From Collybiopsis luxurians FD-317 M1 (lineage: Eukaryota > Basidiomycota > Agaricomycetes > Agaricales > Omphalotaceae), in contig KN834756.1 of NCBI GenBank assembly GCA_000827265.1, forward strand, positions 344,178 to 408,177: DNA of 64,000 nt, read 5' to 3'. The position numbers and the translations under genes are program-made. Under the pieces are notes generated by a model. It saw only the letters and a list, made by a program, of their open reading frames with translations. It was not told the origin of the DNA and searched no databases. The first letter of the stretch is position 1. The number at the start of each line of letters is the position of its first letter. This document shows, piece by piece, positions 56,051 to 64,000 of this stretch.

Positions 56051-58636
56051 ATGACGTACAATGATTCTTCGCCAATACCTTTTCCTGCTCCTGGCACTCG
56101 CATTGACAACAATTCGCTGGAACTTGTCGACGTTCTGGAAGAAAACAGTGTTGGCGCAGTGTATCGAGCAGAACGTATCGATTCCTCTCCGCGCAATGAA
56201 TACGTGGTCAAATGTTTCTTACATCCTCACTCCTCGACTGCTCTTCAGCGACAGATTCATCAGGAGGCTGATCTTCATCGCATCGCGAGCGCTCACGACA
56301 ACGTTATTACTTTCCACCAACTCATTGAGGAGCCCAACTACATGTACCTCGTCACGGACTATGCTCCAGATCACGACTTGTTCCACCAGATGCTTCACGG
56401 TCGCTATCTGGGCAACAACGATCTCATCATTGAAGTGTTCTTTCAGATTCTCGACGCTGTCGAACACTTTCATGAGCGCCGCGTCTATCATCGTGACTTG
56501 AGGCCTGAAAACATTTTCTGCTTTGACGATGGTTTTCGAGTCGGTATAGCCAATTTCGGCATGGCTACATCGGAAGAGATGAGTAAGGAGTTCTTTGAGA
56601 CAGGAAATGTATACATGAGTCCAGGTAATACGCTCCATCTTGTTCTTGAACTCATGCTAATATATCCCATTTTACCCAGAATGTCAAGACGGGCGGTTTT
56701 CCCCTAACGGAGCTTACTCGCCCATGCACAACGACATCTGGTCTCTAGGTATCATTCTTCTAAATCTGGTAACCGGGCGGCGTCCTTGGGAGTCTGCATC
56801 TGTCTCAGATACTATCTTTGAATCATATTGCCGTGATCCACAAAACTTTCTACCTACTGTCCTCCCCATCTCTTATGAAGCCAACGACATCCTAGTTCGC
56901 ATGTTGGCTGTCGACTACCGGCGTCGAATGACGTGCCCAGAGCTACGAGAAGCTTTACAGGATCTCCACTCTTTCTATTACGAGCACGTGGTTTTCGAGG
57001 GACATGTAGCCCTCTTTCCTCGGGAAAAAGGAAAGCAGATCGACAATGATTTGTCACAGATCAAATCGGCTCCCGAGATTACAGAGCCAAATTTCGACAG
57101 GAACGAGTTTTTTGAAGAGGTATTGGAGTCTCCCGTGGTGTGTCATGCTACTTTTCTCTAGCTTTGATGACGCTCACCATTCTCTTGCAGTCGCCCTCTT
57201 CCTCTGACCAGCAACGACCTTCAGACCGCTTCGATGGCCTCAATTCTGAGTTGGAGCAGGTATAGAATTTCGACACCCTCCTCATTCTCAACCAGTTGCT
57301 GATCAACGTGACAGATGCTTCCACCGGAGTCTGGACTTCAAAAGCGTCGCCCATACAAAGTGAACGATGTTGATGACGAATCCGTAACGGACTCGGATTC
57401 CGAGCGCCTGGAAAGCCAGCCTTCACCCAACGATAGTGGCATCTTCCTTGAGATATACAGTGATAAAGAAGAGGGGGTTATCGGAGGGGGGAAAGATTCG
57501 AGTGAGCCCCTCGGGTCAACGGTGTTACGCTCCAGTCAGCCGCTACCTTTACCTTTGAGCATTAGCGACATAGCCAACGGATCCAGCAATAAGACTATAT
57601 GGAAATGGTGGGAACGTACTCTGTGTAAATTTACGATTTACGGAGAACTAAAAAATGCGGAGTTGAGCCTCGCAAATGACCCCTCCCAGAATCAGCAAGT
57701 CGGTCCTTCGCGAGGGAACGCAACCTACGAGCAGATATATGAGGGTTTGCGAACCGAGTGGAATTCAATCGGCCTATCGTTGATCGGTTTAGCTGCGTCA
57801 GTAATTTCTTACTTAAACCAAATTACATACTCAAAATACATGCTTTGCAGTGTTGACGTTGCGATCTTTGCTATACCCCCCTTATCCTCCGACATTACTA
57901 CCGTTCCTCATACTCTTTCTTGCATCGTGTTATCGTCGTCGTTGTTCCCTGTAGACGTGTGTGCGCGATCAGTAGCCAGTGTGAGCGCCACAACAACTGC
58001 GTTAGGTTTGATTTGCAATGTGTTCTTGCAGGGACGTTATTGTGGGTCAGGTTTTCAGGCTTTCCTTGTAAGTAAGAGGCCGATTTTAGGGCATATTCGA
58101 TATATTGATGAGTCTTATTCTAGAAACTTGTTCGTCCATCTTCATCCGACTCCAACCCCTCCTCTCCTCCTCCCACTTCAAACTCCGCTCCCTCTTCCTT
58201 TTCACCGCCCTCCTCCACCTCCTCCTCCTTTTCCTCCTCCTCACCCCAACTTATCCGTTACTGGGTGTATTTTTCTCTTTCTGCACGCCTTCCGGCGCTG
58301 TATATGCTCTTCTCCATCGTCTCTCTGGTCACATTCCTCTTGATCGTTTCACACGAAGCCGTGCCAGCCACGATACTCTGGGTGCTCTGCGCCCCCATTC
58401 CATTAGCGGTGTGCTCTTGGGTGTGCTTTTGTTTTCTTCCCAGTCTTGTACAAAGCTTTGCGAAGCTGGTTAAACCGGCGATTAAGGCGGTTCGGAGTAT
58501 TGCCAAGGAGGCGGGGAAGAAGTTTATAGGTAGTTTACGCTCTCTGAGGGTAGGCAGGAATACAGCGGCGGCAGGAGGAGGAAGCAATGCGACGGCGACT
58601 GTGCCGATGGTATCATCTCAGAGAAGAACACTGTGA
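56051..58636 (+). CDS. Kinase-like protein (probable pseudokinase) fused to a C-terminal membrane domain
   Basis: Exons 56051-56624, 56680-57137, 57191-57259, 57315-57796, 57851-58067 and 58124-58636 fit in phase (770 aa). The kinase part resembles the Ran1/fungal Ser/Thr kinase group: VVK54, E72 in helix C, HRD147-149 in YHRDLRPEN, MSPE, and DIWSLGIILLNLVTGRRPW. The glycine loop reads EENSVG instead of GxGxxG, and DFG is N168-F-G, so the Mg-binding Asp is lost. Residues after about 360 form a charged linker. Then YEQIYEGLRTEWNSIGLSLIGLAA, VDVAIFAI, LGLICNVFLQGRY and ARLPALYMLFSIVSLVTFLL follow, as in a separate Agaricomycete membrane-protein family. No stop or Met separates the two halves. 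An extra intron may exist near 57,950-58,010. Confidence 0.75.
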
Positions 58637-59745
58637 AGATTCGCAGTAGGAAAAGGTGCTATGAGAGCTCGACTCGTCGCTCGTAGTAGTGACTCGAATC
58701 AACGTGCGCTCCAAATGTTTTGCTTACTTTTAAACCCTAGCTAAACTCGATAACTTGCAGATGCGCACTGGGTTTCTGGGACCTTCTATTTTGGCGGTGT
58801 CGCAAGTGTAACCTGTGCCTAGCACCTCACATCTGCATTTTCTAAGATGCGTGCTCTAGACGAGAAAGTGCGGTACGTCTCCATCGAGGGAGTGGTTGAT
58901 TCAAGGGAACTTGGCGGCAGTTGAAAAATTATACCCAGTTCGTATACAGTATGATACCCCAATAATATATTTGCATAGCTAGTGAGATAACTTGCCCACT
59001 AGGCGTTCTTCTTCAAACGATTTCGCGCTTGGTAATTACTTTTCGATGCTACGGCTTGTCAGCGACAAATTGAGACTGGATGGCAGCCTCTGCTGCTGTT
59101 GAACGCTATCGCAAGAAGCTTTGATTTTGAGAGCTCGCCATGGTCGTCGTACGTCGTAAGCAAAATTTAAGTATAGAAAAAACAAACATTGCGCGGCTTG
59201 GACGCGAGGCGACAGCGATACATATTTTGTGAATGGCGAGTAGAGCTCTATTGACGTATATATCAGCCTGGAGAGTGAAAGGAGTCTAATACAGCTCTGT
59301 AACGCGTGATCGTACGAGCTGTACGTAAGGATGGACGTGACGCATGTACTGGGGGTAAACGGATTTTTGTGAAAAGGGCTGATATTGTTTGTTGTACACT
59401 GGAACGATAACCTTTTTATCGGCTGCTGCAATTATCTGAGCAACTGTAATCGTTTTGCAGTATTATGAACCTTTCTTGCAACTCGGTCATGCGCTTTGCC
59501 AGCTACATTCTACCCGCACCTTTCAGAGGTTCTGTCTCGAAACGTCCGAGAACTCCGACAACATTTTAGAAAGAAAGAATAAACCCAGCCAACGTACACG
59601 TACATACTCATAACACGTTATATATATCTGTAGCAAATTAAAGAGGAGCAAACATCCACGCTCGACTGCACACAAAGAGAAGTAGGAAAGTGAGGTGGAT
59701 GATATCAATGACGAAGTGACCAACAAAATTTAGCTGTACATTTGA
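58637..59745. other. Intergenic, no gene seen
   Basis: Over 1 kb of ordinary composition. The longest minus-strand frame (59036-59431) shows no motif. It should hold the 3' flanks of the kinase-like gene and of the small minus-strand frame at 59746. Confidence 0.5.
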
Positions 59746-59928
59746 CTAGTCCCATCCCATGTATTTCAAGCTACCTTCCCCGCTACAAAAATCAACTGGT
59801 TCGAAAAGATTCTCGTATCCAGGAACTCCTCCAAAGTCATACTGGGCTTTGAGCAGGCGGTCATCCTCACCCTGAAATGCGGCTCGAGCGGCTTGCTTCC
59901 TGGCCAGCCTGGCTGCAGATGCTGCCAC
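59746..59928 (-). CDS. Short exon of an unrecognised small gene
   Basis: The 60-codon reading AASAARLARKQAARAAFQ then GEDDRLLKAQYDFGGVPGYE and FCSGEGSLKYMGWD-stop has the balanced composition of a real C-terminal exon. The upstream part is uncertain. A homopolymer-rich stretch at 59930-59955 (TTTTTTGGGGGGGCTTTTTTC in plus orientation) lies just before it and may be an intron border or a frameshift. A preceding exon may lie near 59965-60070. The gene model is incomplete. Confidence 0.35.
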   Translation of the reverse strand: MAASAARLARKQAARAAFQGEDDRLLKAQYDFGGVPGYENLFEPVDFCSGEGSLKYMGWD

Positions 59929-59959
59929 CCGGATTTTTTGGGGGGGCTTTTTTCATCTT

Positions 59960-61144
59960 GGGAGTTCTACAGCCCTTCCAGCGGTGAATGAGTACGCGAC
60001 GTTCCAGCTTTCAAGCGGAGTCAGTGTGAATCAAAGGGTAGCGACAAGTGAAATCAAACATACATGGCTTCTATGCGACATGAAGATAGTGATTGGAAGT
60101 GGCTACACTGGCTGTAATGCGATTTGAACTGGGCAGAAAACTGAGCGAGCGCAAGAGTAAATGTCGGGGAAGACGTACTGTAAAGATCTAGCTTGTAGAG
60201 AGGTCTTCTCCAAAACTTCAGAGCCTTCAGGGTTTAAGTACGTACTGCTAATCCTTTGTTACACTGTCGATTAAAGGGATAAATGACCGGCTGTAACCGG
60301 GCCTTTGGTTCGAGCGGAGGATCCTTTGTCTTACCTGTATTCATCCGGAAAGTAGATAGAGAACGTAGATAAAGGCACGTCTAACGCGTAATTAAACGCG
60401 TCGAATCCATCCTGCAGAGATCCAAGTCAGACAGGTCCGTTTGGTTCGTTGCTATTTGCTTGAACTGGTTTTCCTTACTATTCCAAATATTAGAGATTAA
60501 GGTAAACAGCGATAAATCCTTTTACACTCAAAATCATCCGATTCGAATATGCTTTGACTACGACCCTAGCTCAATTTCCCTCCGCCGAACGAAATCAAAA
60601 TACAGTTCTCGAATACTTCAGAACTACTTTGAGTTCGATTATGCAAGCTCAATTCGCAAAGGCTGTGAAACAGGGGGTTAACATTGAAGCAGGAAGTGTG
60701 ACGTAGGTGAGGCTAGGAAGTAGAAGAAATACGCCATTTATCGAGAACTCGTAGAGAAAAATTCATGGTATATGCCACTGCAACAAATCCGATTGCGCAG
60801 CAGATGTGAATCCAGTGATTGTAGGTCTTCGAAGAAGAAGGTGAGTGACGATCTAAGTTAATTCTCAGTGTGTAGCCAGATTAGGAAGGTAATATTACTC
60901 ACCTACAGAGACGGTTCGCCAAAGGACGACATCAGCTCGGTCTGTATGCTTAATCAATGCTGCAATCCAGCCTACATCATGGACTTGATCATATGCTGAC
61001 TGGAAAATCGAGTTAGTCACAGCATCAGAGGTGAGGCAGCGGAAGGGATCCAACTGATAAAGATTCCACATTCTCAATGTCATCAAGGTATATTTCTTCA
61101 TTGTATCTAACAACTCCTGCCTTCTATCCATTGCACTGACTATG
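59960..61144. other. Intergenic, possible small exons
   Basis: Apart from possible 5' exons of the preceding gene, I see only a 78-codon minus-strand frame at 60895-61131 (MDRRQELLDTMKKYTLM). It may be a fragment of an unknown gene; no partner exon was found. Confidence 0.4.
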
Positions 61145-61400
61145 GCATTGATGGTCTTGTGAGAGTGAAGGAAGGAATTTTTCCCATGGGGGACCAGCCT
61201 GCCTTACTCTGGACAAAGTCCAGAAGTCACATAAGCAAGTTAGGCTGAATCAGCTCATCAGTTTCTCAGCTTATCTTATGGAAACTGATGAGCCAATTCA
61301 GCTGAACTTGCTTACACAACTCTGGACAAAGTCCAGAGTAAGGCAGGCTGGCCCCCCGTGGGAAAAATTCCTTCCTTCACTCTTGCAAGACCATCAATGC
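61145..61400. repeat. Long foldback (palindromic) element
   Basis: The 256-bp segment is a near-perfect inverted repeat with arms of about 120 bp: GCATTGATGGTCTTG...GAAGGAAGGAATTTTTCCCA on the left and its complement on the right. Only a short loop lies around 61260-61285. A sub-palindrome TCTGGACAAAGTCCAGA occurs in each arm. It has no coding capacity. No clear target duplication was found, so it may be a foldback MITE or an inverted duplication. Confidence 0.8.
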
Positions 61401-63404
61401 TGTATCTGCTGTTTTCACTATTGTCACCATGGACAGCAGTGACACTGCTTCTCACTGTTGCTGTTGTTCTTGCCATTGTTTCCAGTGACAGAGGGGACCC
61501 TCTCTCTCCATGTTGTCATAGTGCAGGCCTGGCATTGAAAATTGGAAATTGAAGTAACCCCTCCCCTAGTCACTGGAACTGCCATGATCCCCTCCATGTA
61601 CCTATTCTTTGTTCACACAGCCTGAATCAAATACTTCCACCTGTTTATTGTGCTCCAAGATACAAATCTTGGACATTATGCCTATTGTACATTTTTTTTT
61701 GCCATCAGGGTCACCCATTGCATTGGCTGTGACACTATCAAAACAGAACAATGCCAATTTTGCAATATACAGAAGGTCCTGTAGCCGGTCTCTTCTTCCT
61801 TGCTATCATCCATGTCTTCTGCCTAATGTAAGAGTCTTATGAAGGTGAGTAGGTTGTGGCTTCTTCTTTGCCCTATCCTTTACTCATCAGAGCTGCGCAG
61901 CTCATACTCAATCCATTCCAGCAATGGATACTCAACACCTGTCCTGCTGTTATTGACTGGCTGTGGACCTTGGATCACAATTGCAGCCTTATCAACTATT
62001 GGCCCTCTTTCCAAGAGTCATATGCCAAAGACATTTGGACCTATGCTGATCAGGTTAGACAAGAAGCAGCATACTGGAACCCAAGGGTTGCTCAAATAAT
62101 GACAGACATGCTTTTTGAGGAGCTTACTGGGTTCATCTTGTCATTCCCTGATGCTCCTTGTTACTTTCTATCCCTTGAAATCATCGCTGAATTCCTTTGG
62201 CAAACAGATTTAGAGGGCATCTATCTCATTCTTCTCCACTTCATATCTACATTGTGAGCAATGTGGGATGACAATGACAAGTTTGAATGCAACCATCCGG
62301 TGTTCAGAGATAGGGAGAGATTTGGAAAGAAGGCTTGGACATTACAGGATGTGTACAATTGCCAAGCAGCCATAGATGCTCAGGCTTTCAACCTAGAGCT
62401 TCTAATTACCAAACCCAATGGAGTGTAGCCAAAGGATGTTTCACCTATTAGTTTTTTGTGTACAGTTCTGTCTCATTTTTGAGTGACAGATTAGTCTATT
62501 GTCATATCTGCATACTGTAATGTATCTTAACCTACCAGTTGTCATAGTACTGGTATCTTAAATTTGATCTCATGGTAACTCACAATGTCACTGGCTTTAA
62601 TTAAATTGAATGGAAAATCCCTTCAGATATAAAATTTCCATGGCCAAAGGCAGTTGTCAATAAGTACTAGTGGTCTGCAATGACCTTAAACTATAATGGT
62701 GGCTTGATTGAGAATCAATTTGGGTAAGCAATGTAATTTTGCATTGGTTTTTTGCTTTGTTTTTCACCATATATAAACTCCTTTCAAAAGTATCTGGATT
62801 CTGTTCTTTTGCTACCCAAAGCACTTCCCAACACTATGCCTTCTGCTCCCAAGACACTCAAATCAAACTTAGCACCATACTTGGCTGAGTCTTGTGTGGT
62901 GCACATTCTGAATGTTCAAACAAAATTTGTATGTCGCCCAGTTCCCTAGTTTTGCTAACTTATATCAATTGTGATGTCATGTGGTAGTCAAATATGTCAA
63001 GTTTGCATTCAAAAACACTGATAAATCACACATCTGCCCCCTCTGCTCTCTATACAAGCTCCCTGAGCACCAGGTTGTTTTCAAATGGGATGGTTACAAT
63101 CACATATGGTTACTGTCCTATGTTCATTGAGTCATTCCACTAGCATGTTTACACAACAGTTGAGTTGCCCAAGTGTGCCTCAAATGCTGGGCTCCAAATC
63201 TCAAACATTTCACTCACACCTTCAATGGTGTTCCAAATATTCCATTGTCTCCAAAAACCTGCACCCAATGGCTTCAGGTATATGACCCTGAAGGCTGAAA
63301 TCTTATGGTTCAGCACCTCCTTGGCATCCTTCATGAAATATTCAAGTCCATAACTGTCAGAGACTTTGAATGGGCTCCTTTACAGCAAGCATACAAGGCT
63401 TGCT
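61401..63404 (+). pseudogene. Decayed reading frames of an unidentified (probably transposon) gene
   Basis: CpG-poor sequence with plus-strand open stretches. At 61856-62257 it reads PFQQWILNTCPAVIDWLW and YAKDIWTYADQVRQEAAYW; at about 62262-62425, MWDDNDKFECNHPVFRDRE and TLQDVYNCQAAIDAQAF. At about 63030-63105 it reads LCPLYKLPEHQVVFKWDG, and just before the hAT insertion VRDFEWAPLQQAYKACFP. These do not join into one frame and I do not recognise the family. Sequence type and company (foldback, hAT MITE) suggest an old transposon. Confidence 0.4.
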
Positions 63405-63412
63405 TCCCTATG

Positions 63413-63911
63413 TAGTGTTGGGCTCAGGTTGGGTTCAGGACTCCAAATCTTGACCTGACCCAAACCCAACTTTATTGCACTCAGGTCATTGCTAAGGTCA
63501 CAGCACAATCAATTGAATAAATTCCTAATGTTCATTGATTGTACTGTGACCATATACTATATGGTATTTTTCAATTTCAATTGCACAAACTCATATACTA
63601 TATGTGTTTGTGCAATTGAAATGAAAAATATAATGCTGGTGCCCACAATCAAAACTGAAGGCTATGATGTAATGAGATTTGGTTGAAATCTCATTACATC
63701 ATAGTCTTCAACTCAACTAGAAGAACATTTTATGAGCAGTTGTCCCTCTTTTATAAAGAAAATGTTACTCAACACTGCACTGGCCAGGTCATTTCAGGTC
63801 ATCTCAGGTCAGTTGGGTCAGTGTCGGGTTGAATACTGTGACCGACCCAACCTGGTACAAGGGTCCCAACCCGAAACCCAATGTGACCTAGCTGACCTGA
63901 GCCCATCACTA
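63413..63911. mobile_element. hAT-type MITE with perfect 8-bp target duplication
   Basis: A 499-bp element beginning TAGTGTTGGGCTCAGGT and ending with the complement of TAGTGATGGGCTCAGGT. It is flanked by the 8-bp direct repeat TCCCTATG (63405-63412 and 63912-63919), the signature size of hAT elements. The subterminal regions are full of GGTTGGGT/ACCCAACC and CAGGTCA repeats, typical hAT subterminal binding arrays. It has no transposase. Two strong internal hairpins are listed separately. Confidence 0.9.
63551..63704. repeat. Two adjacent hairpins inside the hAT-type MITE
   Basis: Hairpin 1 (about 63551-63631) pairs TTTCAATTGCACAAAC with GTTTGTGCAATTGAAA around an ATACTATATG loop. Hairpin 2 pairs CTATGATGTAATGAGATTT (63662-63680) perfectly with 63686-63704 around a five-base loop. 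Confidence 0.8.
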
Positions 63912-64000
63912 TCCCTATGTATTGGTGGAAGCTCAGTGTCATTGAGCAGGAGGTGCATGATAGTGAGATCAAAGCCATTGATGAAAGATATTTAGAGTAT
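63912..64000 (+). pseudogene. Continuation of the frame interrupted by the hAT MITE
   Basis: Removing the MITE and one target duplication joins ACFPM directly to YWWKLSVIEQEVHDSEIKA in the same frame, open to the window edge. The interrupted host sequence was therefore once coding. The family is unknown, possibly the same transposon gene as upstream. Confidence 0.55.

Noticed and set aside
55833..56054. Upstream frame and alternative start at 55937 for the kinase-like gene
   Set aside because: The extra residues have no conserved character; the Met at 56051 gives a normal kinase N-terminus.
59036..59431. 131-codon minus-strand frame downstream of the kinase-like gene
   Set aside because: No motif, odd composition and no splice-linked partner.
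1..64000. tRNA, rRNA or CRISPR features
   Set aside because: I looked for B-box-like GGTTCGANTCC contexts, rRNA blocks and regular short repeats with spacers. GATTCGAACCC at 31183 lies inside the GMC gene and has no tRNA around it. Nothing else was found.

Overview
The window looks like a gene-dense piece of an Agaricomycete (mushroom-forming basidiomycete) genome. Genes are split by short introns of about 50-60 bp with GT..AG borders. The gene families are typical of that class: a large fungal membrane-protein family ending in a FIPHI motif, an FAD monooxygenase, a GMC oxidoreductase, a DUF6533-like membrane protein, a ULD-type protein and an OPT transporter. Between genes lie CpG-poor tracts with decayed transposons.

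Region 1 (1-30,153) is an old tandem array on the minus strand. Six intact two-exon paralogues (A1-A6, about 528-613 aa, polytopic membrane proteins of unknown function) have ends at 3463-5257, 9326-11071, 12010-13749, 15515-17418, 21073-22768 and 25378-27022. Most are followed at higher coordinates by an FAD monooxygenase (FMO) gene or its remains. Only the last FMO copy (28333-30153) is intact; at least six others are pseudogenes. Facing the 3' ends of most A genes are remains of a third, plus-strand gene (called X here). The ancestral unit was therefore probably X - A - FMO, duplicated repeatedly; A was kept, FMO decayed except for one copy, and X decayed everywhere. Five or six A genes keep a TTTAAA(TA) box just upstream of the start, and the FMO 3' flanks keep a GTACATAT-type motif even where FMO is dead. 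A MITE with 9-bp target duplications sits in the first unit.

Region 2 (30,154-35,277) has a GMC oxidoreductase divergent from the intact FMO, then a DUF6533-like multi-pass membrane protein. Region 3 (35,278-44,180) is mostly decayed sequence: a diverged duplication flanking an OPT transporter fragment, one intact ULD-type gene (39535-40932), a tract with phased TGACTC motifs, a Tc1/mariner-type MITE and a Helitron-like 3' terminus. Region 4 (44,554-52,363) has a many-exon OPT transporter, a divergent low-complexity protein gene with a triple GATAAG in the shared promoter, and a small two-TM protein. Region 5 (53,280-64,000) has a MULE transposase relic, a kinase-like gene whose reading frame runs into a C-terminal membrane domain and which lacks key catalytic residues, a long foldback repeat, and a hAT-type MITE with perfect 8-bp target duplications inside another decayed reading frame.

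All exon joins were worked out by hand from reading frame, splice borders and similarity between copies. Family names come from remembered motifs, not from a search.
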